From Balanoglossus misakiensis (taxonomy: Eukaryota > Hemichordata): a stretch of DNA of 64,000 nucleotides. Positions 34,416 through 44,820 of the stretch are shown piece after piece (positions within the stretch are counted from its first letter, which is position 1; every line of letters starts with the position of its first letter). The notes beneath the pieces are model-generated. The model saw only the letters and a program-made list of their open reading frames with translations, was not told where the DNA came from and did no database searches. Both the position numbers and the translations under genes were made by a program. The DNA is taken from positions 6,882,001 to 6,946,000 of the forward strand of contig CM082597.2 in the NCBI GenBank assembly GCA_040954595.2, read 5' to 3'.

Positions 34416-34467
34416 TATGTATGTATGTATGAACTCCCCCACTAACTTTAAGTAAACTTGGAACATG

Positions 34468-35455
34468 ACGGGATGGAACTCCTCATTAATTATGCACATA
34501 TATAATTGTAGGCTAACCGATAGGGCTAGAAGGCTGCTGTTTGTTGGACATGAACTCCTTTGTCACAAAATTGCTCCGGCATAACATTTTGGGTGCCCTT
34601 TGGATGACCTTTAATGAGAACACTGCGCAACACAACGCAAATCGAAATTACTGGTATGGGTTCGGCAGTTTCAAACTTCGTGCACACCTACATAAATCCT
34701 GTATTGTTTAACGAAGATATTGCGTGGGTGAGAGCTACGGTACCATACCTGTGTTGCCAGGTACAATTTGAAATTTGACCCCTTCTTATCAGGCTACATT
34801 GTTCATGTATCTCGATGCATGATTGAGTGCGTACCAAAAACTTATGTTGACAAGAAGGTGGTGTGGGTTACGCGCAAAGCACCATGGGGGTTCCAACATG
34901 AGCCTGAGCACAGACAAAGAGTGGCCTGAGTAACCCGAAAATAGGTATGAATCACTTCAAAAATCAGTAACTTGTTAGGAGTGGCATTGAGGTAAACACG
35001 CACACCAAACAATTAAAAACTGGCATACCTATCTGAAGGCCATGACCACATTACTGTGAACTGGATAATTCCTCATGCCTCCTTAGTAAGCCTGAATTTT
35101 CTTTCGCGGAATTTCGGAAGATTGGTGGTGTCTAAAAGAGTTTAGCTTTTATATTACAATTTATGATACAGGATGCACCTTAGTAAGCTAAAATGCCCTC
35201 GGTGCGCGCGTAACAGAAAAACAGAGGCAGATGTAGAAAATCTGAGATATTTTGAAGGTTGCTACCACGTCTTGTAAAAGCTCGAAATTAGCCACAAACC
35301 TCTCAGCGCTTTTTGCCAAATTGAGTAAAACTGGATTTTTCGAGTGTCCGCGAAAATGCATGTCACTTGACCACTGTTCACATCATGTGTTCTAGGCATG
35401 ATCAGGCTCCCCTAGTATGCCTGGTTCAAATCTTTAATGTAAAAATTCGGGGCTT
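34468..35455. other. Unit 3 upstream region, before the L1 insertion
   Basis: Matches the unit 1 sequence from about 15,625 to 16,612. No gene seen. It ends in the target site of the L1 element (GGGACTTAG at 35,456-35,464). Confidence 0.5.
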
Positions 35456-35615
35456 GGGACTTAGTTTTTTTTTTTTTTTTTATTTTTTTTTTTATTTTTT
35501 TTTTTATTAATTTTTATAGGAATCAAATGACACAACAAAAACAACACAAAAACACAAAACAACAAGCGAGGTCAATAAAGATTAACGCTTACAAAGATAG
35601 AAAAAGTAAGATTTG

Positions 35616-36641
35616 TTACAACTCACAATGCAAAAGTACTGCCCATTTTGTTTCATACTGATTTACAGTTTTTCTATATTTTGCAAGTTTACCTTCAACA
35701 CAGCGGACTTCTCTAACTTTATCCATAAATAAACGAAAGTTCAAAGGGTGGGAATTAAATCTGGCTGTATAGATAAAGTATTTTCCCAATAATAAAAGGT
35801 GATTAAAAAGAATAGAATCTTTTGAATTGTACAAATCTGAGCCAAGAACTACTGTTTGGCAATTCAACTGGAGTGTATGCTTCGAATTGTGTGACCAAAA
35901 TAACTCAAATTTTTTCCAAAAATTGTTAGCTTTTGTACATTCCCAGAATAAGTGCTCCATTGTTTCGGTATTCTTGCAATGATCGCATAGATCATTAGGG
36001 CGTAGTTTTCTAATATGTAGAAACTTATTAGTCGCAATTATCCTGTGCAAAATTTTGTACTGGAAATTACGCATTTTCTCTTCTATTGTTGTGTTTTTAA
36101 TCCTGCTCCAAATAATTTTCCAATCAGGGGAAATATTATACAACCTTTCAATGTAGGCTTGACTTCTGGGAGGTACAAATTTGCTTCTAACTAATTTTTC
36201 ATAAATCGTTTTGACTGACCCATCACCCAGCGGGCAGTCTTGGTCATTTACAGATGCATGTCTGGTTCCATAAATTTTTTTGAAGGTTTCTGGAATAGCG
36301 TGGATGAGGCTATGATATTTGAGAAACTGACTCTTGTCAATGTCATATTTTGTTGAAAACTTGTCCCAGGAGAGGTATTTACCTTTTTCACATAGATCAG
36401 AAATATACATAACACCCTTGTCATACCAATCTTTAAAAAATACAGAATAATTATCAATTAAAATGTTCTTATTATTCCAGATGGTTTCGTTATGACTACT
36501 ATCATCTGTTACATCTCTCAAATCTTTATAATATTTCAACATATCTCTGTAGTATTGAGGCATAGTAACAGGCAAAAAATTAATGTCAAAGTTACACTGT
36601 GATAAAAGATCTAATCCCCCAATTTTCCCAAAGTAGTACAT
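35616..36641 (-). pseudogene. ORF2 C-terminal part of the L1/Tx1-like element, in the shifted frame
   Basis: A 341-codon frame continues ORF2 after its premature end. It carries the post-RT region with a zinc-knuckle motif (CDHCKNTETMEHLFWEC) and ends in ordinary ORF2 C-terminal sequence at 35,616. The start of this frame, MYYFGKIGG, corresponds to a conserved piece found internally in Tx1-type ORF2 proteins, so it is not an independent gene. The two frames overlap by about 30 bp around 36,611-36,641, and the break lies near 36,655. Confidence 0.8.
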
Positions 36642-39313
36642 TGGAATCTTCGTCCATTGATGATTACAGTTTTTAAACGTGCAAGCAGTGACAATTTAAG
36701 AGCTTTGTCAAGCAGTTCACAATCGACCATTCCCAGGCCGCCCTTATCAAGATTACCAATCAAAGTATTACGTTTTATCTTATGGGGCTTTCCATTCCAA
36801 ATAAAGTCAAAAAGATATTTATTTGCATACGTTAAAACAATCTTTGGAACGGAAACGGCGCTCATCATATAAGTTAACTTTGAGGCTCCGTGATATCTTG
36901 CCAACAGAATTTTCCCTCTCAAAGTGAGGTTTCGAGACTTCCAAACATTTAAATTGTTCTTCATTTTTCGAAGCTTCTGATTGAAGTTTAAATCCTCTAT
37001 GTCGTTTTTATTGTAACCTAAGTAAACCCCTAGGAGTTTGATGGGAGCGTTTGTTGGCCTGATACCACAGTCATCAAAGGACTCTGACGTATATTTTCCA
37101 AGAAGCATCATTTCTGTTTTATCACAATTCATACTCAAACCTGAACAATATTTAAATTTTTCAATTAAATGAATGACATTTTTAAGTGATTGTCTGTTAT
37201 GTAATAAAAAAGTAGTGTCATCTGCAAACAGTGAGATGCGTTCTTCACTCCCGTCAGGGAGAAGTAAACCAGAAATATTTTTATCTTTACGTACTGCAGT
37301 AGCTAACAACTCAATTGCAATAACAAAAAGTGCGGTTGACAAGGGGCATCCTTGTCTTACTCCTCTTGAGACCTTAAACCAGCCTGTGGAGTAACCATTA
37401 TTTAATACACAGCTTGTTATATTGTTATAGAAAAGTTTAACCCATTTTTTCAAATTAGGACCAAAATTGTAAAGATCGAGAGCTTTGTCAATCAGCGCCC
37501 ATTCCAAAGAATCAAAAGCTTTCTCATAATCTAGGAAAAGGAGAATTCCTTTCCTATTCTTGATATTAAAATAATGGATGATATCAGAAATAAGACGGAT
37601 GTTATCTGTAATTTTACGACCTTTGATGAAAGCAGTTTGATTTTCATGAATTATTGTTGGTAAAACCTTTTCCAAACGCTTTGCTATACATTTAGCTGCT
37701 GTCTTATAGTCAGAATTCAAAAGCGAGACTGGTCTCCAGTTTTTTATATAATTCTGATCTTTTCCGGGTTTCGGTAAAAGGGTGATAACAGCCTGTTTCT
37801 GTGTGGATGTCATTTCTCCTATACGGAATGCTTCATTTAGGACCCCAACCAAAATATCCCCAATATCTTCCCAAAAAGCAATATAAAATTCGGCTGGTAG
37901 TCCATCACTCCCAGGAGTTTTATTCTTGGGTGCTGACTTCAGTACTTCAAGAACTTCAGAATTTGTGAAAAGGCCTTCAAGAGAGTTGCTTTTTTCATCA
38001 GACAATTTTTTGACATCTGAATCGTTAAAGAACAAATCAACCGTTTCCGCATCAAAAGCGGAGGTATACAGATGTTCATAGTAGCTCTTGATTTCTTTGA
38101 GTATCTCTTTGTCATCCGTTATGGGCACGTCATTATCAGACTTTAAAGCTGAAATTAACTTTTTGTCATGGTTCCGCTTCTCTAAATTTAAAAAATACTT
38201 GGAGCTTTTCTCACCTTCGGAATACCACTTGATTCTTGATCTTACCATAACCCCTTTCACTTCATTTTCCCACAACTGTTCTAATTTTAATTTAACTTTT
38301 TCATATTCAAGGACAACGTCGTCATTCAAATCATTGTCTAGACTTTTTTCTAATTCACAAAGTGACTTCCATAAGTTCTCTTCAAGTATTTTGTTCTCTC
38401 TCTTTTTATGCTTTGAATAATTTATAGACCTATCTTTTATTTTGTATTTTAAATATTCCCAAGTATTTTGTACCGACCCTGCGTCAGACCGATTAACATT
38501 TTCATGTATTAGATCTTTAATCATTTCCCTGTACTTTTCATCCTGTAGGAGACTTAAATTCAGTTTCCAAAACCCTGGGCCCCGATCAGCATGCTGCTCA
38601 TAATTGTATGTTAGGGTAACGGCACTGTGGTCAGTATTAACTGAAGGGGTGATTTTGCAGTCCTTTATGTTTCTTTCTAAATTTCTGGAAACTAGAAAAT
38701 AATCCAAGCGTGACGCAGAATTGCCACGTCTCCAGGTATACCTGTACTCATAAGGATGTAATTTGCGATAAACGTCGACCACAGCTAAATTTTTCATCAA
38801 GTTGAAAATTTCTGCTCTTGCTCGACTGTGGACATCAGTGGCGCACCCTTTTCTGTCAATAGACGGGTCAATCACAACATTAAAGTCGCCACCAATAATG
38901 GTTGGTAGGAAGGGAAAATTCTGTTGTAAAAGTTGCAAGATGCGTTCAAAAAAGGCAATTTGTTCCACATCTCTGTTTGGTGCGTAAATGTTAACAAGAA
39001 CTAAGCGTTGGCCATTTATATCAACTTCGGCCATTATATAACGACCTTCGCGGTCACTGAGAACTTTGTACAATTGGTAGGGTACAGATTTTTGAATAAG
39101 AATAGCTGCTCCACAGCTGTGGTGTGAGCCGTGCGAGAAGAGCACGTCGCCACCCCATTCTTGTTTCCAGGTGAACTCATCATTTGCATAACTATAGGTT
39201 TCTTGGAGAAAGGCGATATGCGCTTTCTGCCGCCTTACGTAACGATAAATACTTTTTCTTTTCGTACGGTTTCTAATACCTCGCACATTCAAAGAGACAA
39301 ATTTCAACGACAT
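36611..39313 (-). CDS. LINE ORF2: endonuclease plus reverse transcriptase (L1/Tx1-like), one frameshift before the C-terminus
   Basis: The likely start is the ATG of MSLKFVSLNVRGIRN at 39,313 (900 aa); the frame is open 12 codons further up. The N-terminal ~230 residues are an apurinic/apyrimidinic-type endonuclease: SLNVRGIRN, FLQETYS, VNIYAPNRD, IIGGDFNVV, SRLDYFLVS and NTDHSAV in order. The reverse transcriptase follows with TPGSDGLPAEFY, NWRPVSLLNSDYK, FLDYEKAFDSLEW, RGVRQGCPLS and the catalytic FADDTTF at roughly residue 700. This is the enzyme that nicks target DNA and copies the element's RNA in the nucleus. The FADD box and overall layout place it with L1/Tx1-type LINEs. A single-base shift near 36,655 moves the C-terminal knuckle region to another frame, so the copy is probably inactive unless that base is a sequencing error. 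Confidence 0.9.
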   Translation of the reverse strand: MSLKFVSLNVRGIRNRTKRKSIYRYVRRQKAHIAFLQETYSYANDEFTWKQEWGGDVLFSHGSHHSCGAAILIQKSVPYQLYKVLSDREGRYIMAEVDINGQRLVLVNIYAPNRDVEQIAFFERILQLLQQNFPFLPTIIGGDFNVVIDPSIDRKGCATDVHSRARAEIFNLMKNLAVVDVYRKLHPYEYRYTWRRGNSASRLDYFLVSRNLERNIKDCKITPSVNTDHSAVTLTYNYEQHADRGPGFWKLNLSLLQDEKYREMIKDLIHENVNRSDAGSVQNTWEYLKYKIKDRSINYSKHKKRENKILEENLWKSLCELEKSLDNDLNDDVVLEYEKVKLKLEQLWENEVKGVMVRSRIKWYSEGEKSSKYFLNLEKRNHDKKLISALKSDNDVPITDDKEILKEIKSYYEHLYTSAFDAETVDLFFNDSDVKKLSDEKSNSLEGLFTNSEVLEVLKSAPKNKTPGSDGLPAEFYIAFWEDIGDILVGVLNEAFRIGEMTSTQKQAVITLLPKPGKDQNYIKNWRPVSLLNSDYKTAAKCIAKRLEKVLPTIIHENQTAFIKGRKITDNIRLISDIIHYFNIKNRKGILLFLDYEKAFDSLEWALIDKALDLYNFGPNLKKWVKLFYNNITSCVLNNGYSTGWFKVSRGVRQGCPLSTALFVIAIELLATAVRKDKNISGLLLPDGSEERISLFADDTTFLLHNRQSLKNVIHLIEKFKYCSGLSMNCDKTEMMLLGKYTSESFDDCGIRPTNAPIKLLGVYLGYNKNDIEDLNFNQKLRKMKNNLNVWKSRNLTLRGKILLARYHGASKLTYMMSAVSVPKIVLTYANKYLFDFIWNGKPHKIKRNTLIGNLDKGGLGMVDCELLDKALKLSLLARLKTVIINGRRFQCTTLGKLGD

Positions 39314-39497
39314 ACAAAAACAAACAAACACGAAAAAAAAGGACAGCAAAAATCCCTAAAACGTGGGGAAAACTGTGCCGTCAGGTGACAAAAAAAAAGA
39401 ACATGGTCATCCAGAAGGTCTAAATATCCATAAACATTTTCAGAAAGTGTCTGTCAAAAGAGACATTCCAACAAGTTGTTTTTGCAATAAACAAGTA

Positions 39498-40370
39498 CTA
39501 CTGATTTTTAGTATACCTTTTCCCGTCTATAAATAGACATCCGTTTTTGAACAGTACTTTTTTCTTGTCTTCGTAAGCCGCTTGCATGACTGGTTGGAGT
39601 TTCCGTTTACACTCAAGGTCGGCTTGACAGAGGTCTTGGGTGACGAAGATCCCTGTTGTCTTCAAAGCTCTTCGGGCATTCGAAAATATTAACTGTCTTT
39701 GTGGTCGACATAATAGTTTTACAAGGATATGGCGTTGTTTTCCTGTTTTCTTCAATCCTGTACGATGAGCGTTCTCCAGTAGTGGGTTTTCAATACCGAA
39801 TGATTGTTTCAGTATGGATTTGATAATCTCGACGCAGTCCTCTCCCTCTTGTTCTGTAATACCGCCAAAGCGGACACTGAGAGACCTACTGTACCGTTGC
39901 AGCTTTATATTTTCTTCTCTCAAACTTGAAAGCGTAGCCGTATTCAATTTTAACGTTTCTTCTAGTGTTTCTATTTTCTTTTTACTGCAAGTTGCCTCTG
40001 ATTTTAGGTCGTCTACCTCACCATGGAGGAATTGGCTTGATTTTTCCAGGTCTCCGCATTTTTCTTCTGCACATTTTACACGGCCAAGAAGGGAGTTTTG
40101 GTCAATGTGCATTTTATCAATTTTCTTCTCCAGTCGGGAAATTGCGTCTCGCATAAATACCTGAAAGTCAGTGGATACGCCGGTATTGTCTGTAGTTTTA
40201 TCACCTTCAGTGGACTCTTCTCCGTCAGATTGACTATAGACTGGACTCGAGCGTGTTACGTAACGTGCCATGCCCTCTGCGTTCTTGTCGGTCCTGCCTC
40301 TGCCTCTTGACGAGTTTTTTGACGGCGTTTTTCTTCCTTTCGGCATTGAGAATGCGAATGAGAGTTTCAC
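39498..40370 (-). CDS. LINE ORF1: coiled-coil RNA-binding protein (L1 type)
   Basis: A 290-codon intact frame; a second start at MPKGRKTPSK (about 40,346) is equally likely. The N-terminus is basic (RGRGRTDKN), followed by a heptad-rich coiled coil (about residues 85-165, with ISRLEKKIDKMHIDQ) and then an RRM-like and C-terminal domain with LSVRFGGITEQEGED, ENAHRTGLKKTG and ILVKLLCRPQ. This order is that of L1 ORF1p (Transposase_22 type), which trimerises and coats the element's RNA. It has no CCHC knuckle, unlike many Tx1 ORF1 proteins. The gap to ORF2's likely start is about 180 bp, normal for these elements. Confidence 0.85.
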   Translation of the reverse strand: MKLSFAFSMPKGRKTPSKNSSRGRGRTDKNAEGMARYVTRSSPVYSQSDGEESTEGDKTTDNTGVSTDFQVFMRDAISRLEKKIDKMHIDQNSLLGRVKCAEEKCGDLEKSSQFLHGEVDDLKSEATCSKKKIETLEETLKLNTATLSSLREENIKLQRYSRSLSVRFGGITEQEGEDCVEIIKSILKQSFGIENPLLENAHRTGLKKTGKQRHILVKLLCRPQRQLIFSNARRALKTTGIFVTQDLCQADLECKRKLQPVMQAAYEDKKKVLFKNGCLFIDGKRYTKNQ

Positions 40371-41619
40371 AGTAGTTAGAATATCACTTATCTTTTAAGT
40401 AGCAGCCGTTTTGGTAGGTGTTGGAGGTTTCCTTTTCGACAAATTTCATGAGCTTCTGGAGACCAAGTGAACGGCACTACAACATGGCTAACAGCAACCA
40501 CGGGACTTAGTTAATTAATAGTGAATAGAAATGGATAGACAACTACTATTCCAGAAATTGTTTATTTGTTTGTCGCATTCTTAAATCATGTTTTTAAACA
40601 AAGCAACCACATTTGCTAAATTGTCACCACACTAAATGAGGCAGTATTATTTTGCACACTGAGAGACCTTTATGCACGCATTGGATTTATTCTTTATATC
40701 ACAAATACGTCAAAAAGAGCGACTTTGTCACTTCAATTGCCGCATTTGTCTTGAACTGATAACCATGGCTTGTAAGTGGAACCCCACGCAGTTAAGCCTT
40801 TTATGGCTTCGCGTTAGTTTACACTGATTTTTAACTTAGTCGTAATTTCTTTGTGGATGGTCGTATTATGGGCATCACATGGCCACATATCTTAAGTACA
40901 TGTCTCAAGTACAGAATATCCAACAAAGTTAATTAACAGCAACGCATTTAACCAATTTTGCATTCAAGAGTCGCGTCACCATGAGTCATTATTTTCTGTA
41001 TAGCGAACCCTATAGAATTAAGTTTTAACCTCGAAGTCAAGCATGTCCAGAAATCTCAATTATCGTCTGTCTAATGTCCCTGTAAATAAATTGTAATATT
41101 GGCATTGTTCTTTTACTGATAACCATGGATTGTAAGAGGAACCCCACGCAGTTAAGCCTTTTATGGCTTCGCGTTAGTTTACACCAATTTTTAACTTGGT
41201 CGTAATTTTTTTTTTTGTGGATGGTCGTATTATGGGCATCACATGACCACATGCCTCAGGTACACGATGGCAAATATCCAACTACGAACTCAACGATTTT
41301 CGGTCGAGTGTTAGTAAGTGGTCGCATCACGTATGTTAGATATAAAGAATATGTCAAATAAATGCTGTTTATCTCTTTGACGTATTGTAAAACCGTACTG
41401 CAGATAAGAGTGTCTAGATAAGTGTCGTGATAAAGCCAAATAATAAATCTTAATTTACCGTTTGGATTTTTACCAGTGCTTTTCATATACCACCACATGT
41501 GAATGCTGATATTATGGCTAGAGATTTAATGAAAAATGTTAATGAAAAAAAATGTCTGAAACGTCATGCTATGTTTTAGTGAACACTGTTTTCTCTCCGT
41601 TGTCAGGAATTTAATTACC

Positions 41620-43356
41620 ATGTGTGCCTCACGAGTGTCTCTAGAAACGTCTACAGCGAAGCCTGCATCACCAGGTTAGTACATCTAAACACTAACAAAA
41701 CTGACGAGTCACCTATTATTACAACGACGTATTTCAACCAAAGAAAGAACTACATAGCATTTTACTTTCCTTATCTACAACCATATCCGCACTGACAAAC
41801 AGATGCTACAGTACATTACATGGGATATGAGGGCTTGTCACAAGCTATATGAATACTAATATGGACTAAATAATTCTCTAACTTCCAAAAAAGAAAAAAA
41901 AAGTTTGGAGACAATGTCTCCATATGCGTTTAACAATTTTTTCAACAATGTTTAAAATGTTATGATCAATTTTCCCTCTCTATCCCCACAAGAATATTTA
42001 TGTTTGAAACAATGTACATATTACGTTGAACATTTAAATAGTTTACTTTTAGTTAATGTTCATAATGCTGCTATTTACATTTCTACAGAAGTTGATCGCA
42101 CGTTCTTGCTGATTGGTAGGAGGTGGCAACAGGAAAAGTTCGAAGATTGCACATCGTTTGTCAACAAACAGTTCGCAATTCAACTGCGAAACTCTGGATA
42201 TCAAGTAATGTCAACTGTACTGGAAGCAAACGATGAGGAACTCAAAGATGCCGCAGATAACAAAGTGTCTTTGATAACGCCAACACCAAAACGCCACTCG
42301 TACAAAATTAAAAAGGAAGATTACCTGACGTATCCAGACAGATACTACAGAGTATTGAAAAAATATAAAAACGCAGTGTCATATATAGTAGGGCATGTTA
42401 ATGCAACTGGTTATGACACAGTAGAGGAGGCCTGTATTATCCGAGATAGGTACTTCAAAAGAGCGACTCTTGTTGTATTTATTCATTTCATATCAGAAAT
42501 TACAGGCCAGGGAAGGGAAAACATTATAGGGGAGAAAGACATACACCAGTTTGCGAAAGAGGCGGCCTTAGTCGTCGCTGTTGGTCCCTCTTTGAAGAAG
42601 TACTATTCGAATTTGTTGAAACCTAACAAAATAGTGTGCTACTTGCCTGTCCCTGATAGACGGTACCTTGATTTACAGGTAACAGCCCCACCAAATGGCG
42701 GTACCATTGAGATCCTGACAATGGAAAATCTCTCTGATAAAAAGCAGTGTGATTCTTCTGACCATACAGCTCGAGCAATCCAGGAAGTGATACGACGCCA
42801 TAATAAAATGGATCGTACAGAGCCAATGTGGTTCGTATGTGATACCGGTGAAAACGATACACCTACGTGTGACACCCAAGAAAGGTGTGTCCCCAAACCC
42901 AAAATCCATTCTCTTCGCAACTATTCAGATTGTCTTCCATTTATTTTTGAACGAAGTGCTCATCTCATCGATGTCAGCGAAAAAGTGTTTTCCGTGACGG
43001 GTCTCAATGCTATTGCTGCTGGTCTACCTGTACTTTTTAAGTTCAAATCAAGTATTGCCGATTTTGTGAAGACAGAAACCTTTCTGGAAGAACATGGAGG
43101 CATTGTGGTAATGGCAACTGTAGAAGATGATGTGAATGCTGTAAATACGTTGGCAGACAGAATTAACGAGTTTGTCTTGGAAGATAAAGTTGCGACCAGT
43201 TTCCAACGTGCAAAAAATTTAAAAGAAGGTCTCATAAAATCCATTGATGAGGGCAAAATTAAGAAGTCTTACGAAGATATACTCAAATGTTTAAACCGTA
43301 AAGCCCGATGTGACAATGGTTTTGTGAACCATTATCACGAGCATAAAGATATCTAA
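41620..43356 (+). CDS. GT-B-fold glycosyltransferase-4-like protein, copy 3 (two exons)
   Basis: Exon 1 is 41,620-41,674 and exon 2 is 42,089-43,356. The intron is 4 bp longer than in copies 1 and 2. Splice sites and phase are unchanged. The frame is intact. Within exon 2, differences from copy 1 include Ser to Cys in FEDSTSF, Leu to His in ERSALLI and Tyr to Asn in RAKYLK, plus silent changes. Exon 1 is identical. All three copies keep the altered donor-site motif (Asn in GLNAIAAG). This is the most diverged copy, yet it has no stop or frameshift, which hints at selective constraint. Its upstream region was interrupted about 1.1 kb before the start by the L1 insertion, and its downstream palindrome is missing, so its regulation may differ from copies 1 and 2. 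Confidence 0.75.
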
Positions 43357-44468
43357 ACGTACACTTATTTACGTGAACATTACTACAACAAATATTGAAA
43401 ATATGTTGTAACAGCTTGTATTTGGACAAATATGTACAATTAATAACAGTTTTGTCGTCAGCACACTAAACGTATGAAATGAGAATATATTTCTCCACAC
43501 TTCATTTCAAGTCTAAGTCACCGGAAGTAACCTTTTCTTTAAAAAAAAGAGATTCACAGTCTGCCTGTAGTTTGATCGCTGTGCCACCCACTAGCTCAAT
43601 CGAACAATAACCAAGATACTGGCAATGTCCATTTCAATTTAGGACTTTACAAGATGACCTCTTTATCGTAGATTTGTTTGAAATTTTTACTAACATTGTC
43701 AGCCTGAGATTAATTATATTATGCCCATTTTACTCACGTGTGTTGTAATTTTTGGGAATTCATGCTTCACATGTTGTACTGTTTTGCCTATGACAATAAA
43801 AGAAAAACGGATAATAATACTTTGAACACAGTCACAAGGTGTTTTCTTCATATAAGTGTATGATGGTTTGTGTGAACATATATATGTGATCAAATACCAA
43901 ATACTCAATACAGGTAATAGTCTCTTACCGTCCGCTTTCTAGAACAATGTGTCTACCATTGCAGCATATAAGTAAACAAAGATTGTGCGAACGTTAAGTA
44001 TTTCTGTGACAGTGGCTTTCCCAAAACGCCTAGAATTTATCTATGTAGTACGTTGCTCGTTGAAATCACGTTGGAGTATGCCGATAGCAAAGTTCCGAAC
44101 ATAACAGCAAACTTTGAGTAATTATGTAACAGAACAAATAGAAAATATCTAAAAATAAAGCCGGTAACCGTTTAATGGTTTGTAATACAAAGTTTAAAAG
44201 CCTGCATTTCAAAGTCCGTCAGTATTTCCCAACAAGGTTGAATTTTCCCATTGAGTTAAGCGGCAGAGTTCTCCAGCTGACCCTTTACAACCGCGACGTC
44301 ATTTGTTTGCAATACCGCAGTATGTCGTCATGGGACGATTAAAAGCCAACACGTACAACCACACTGGAGCAACAAAGGAAACATGTCCAACGTATTTTGG
44401 TGTCTACAAACTTGAACAGTGTCGTACCAGGTTAGTTGACCACTAAAGATCGTAAGGTAATTCCAACG
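43357..44468. other. 3' flank of GT-B copy 3; non-coding
   Basis: Homologous to 19,462-20,582, with more substitutions. A candidate AATAAA lies near 43,795. No gene seen. Confidence 0.45.
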
Positions 44469-44505
44469 AGGGGTGGGGTAGGGGTGGGGGTGGGGGTGGG
44501 GTGGG
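44469..44505 (+). repeat. G-rich tract with G-quadruplex potential, unit 3 (expanded)
   Basis: This has one extra GGGGGT unit compared with units 1 and 2, giving at least six runs of 3-5 G separated by T or TA. Confidence 0.7.
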
Positions 44506-44820
44506 TTTTGTGTGCATTTGATTTGAATGTGTGCTTGATATATGCTATTGGGAAGTTCTTACAAAAATCAATCTATCCATAGTTTTCTTTGTTTGAAAAC
44601 AACGAATTAACAAGTTGAAATTTAGAGAAAGTGTTGATCTCATTTAATTTTAAAGGGACAAAGTCTCTCTCTCGCTGCCCCTTTTCCATTAATTATGTTT
44701 GATGCAAGACAATGTTAATGTTAACACGTGTATGAACGTTCAATCACACACAACTTCCTTCCCGCTTGTATACAACCAAAGTTTAACATGTGTGTAGCTG
44801 CCATGCAGCATGTATGTAAC

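Larger units (their letters stand above)
24796..34430. repeat. Segmental duplication unit 2
   Basis: A near-identical copy of unit 1. It differs by lacking the LINE fragment at its start, by a 450-bp insertion at 31,295-31,744 inside the palindrome, by one fewer GTAGCATG palindromic repeat, and by scattered substitutions. The offset to unit 1 is 9,208 bp before the insertion. Confidence 0.9.
35465..40501 (-). mobile_element. Nearly full-length L1/Tx1-like LINE on the minus strand
   Basis: About 5.04 kb, with a 5' UTR of about 130 bp (40,371-40,501), ORF1, ORF2, a short 3' UTR and an A-rich tail (read as T-runs at 35,465-35,507). GGGACTTAG is duplicated on both sides (35,456-35,464 and 40,502-40,510). 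Units 1 and 2 carry the empty site. ORF1 is intact and ORF2 has one apparent frameshift, so this is a young copy inserted after unit 3 formed. Confidence 0.9.
34431..44820. repeat. Segmental duplication unit 3, truncated, with an L1 insertion
   Basis: Homology to units 1 and 2 begins at GAACTCCCCC and ends at about 44,820, just after GCAGCATGTATGTAAC. The palindrome and LINE remnant are therefore absent. With the L1 element removed, the remaining length (about 5.3 kb) matches the corresponding part of unit 1. It is more diverged than units 1 and 2 are from each other. A short perfect palindrome (TGTAGGTTT and inverse, 44,847-44,866) lies beside the breakpoint. Confidence 0.85.

Noticed and set aside
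15622-44820. CRISPR-like regular repeats
   Set aside because: The regular spacing is from segmental duplication and satellite monomers in a eukaryotic genome. There are no short repeat-spacer units.
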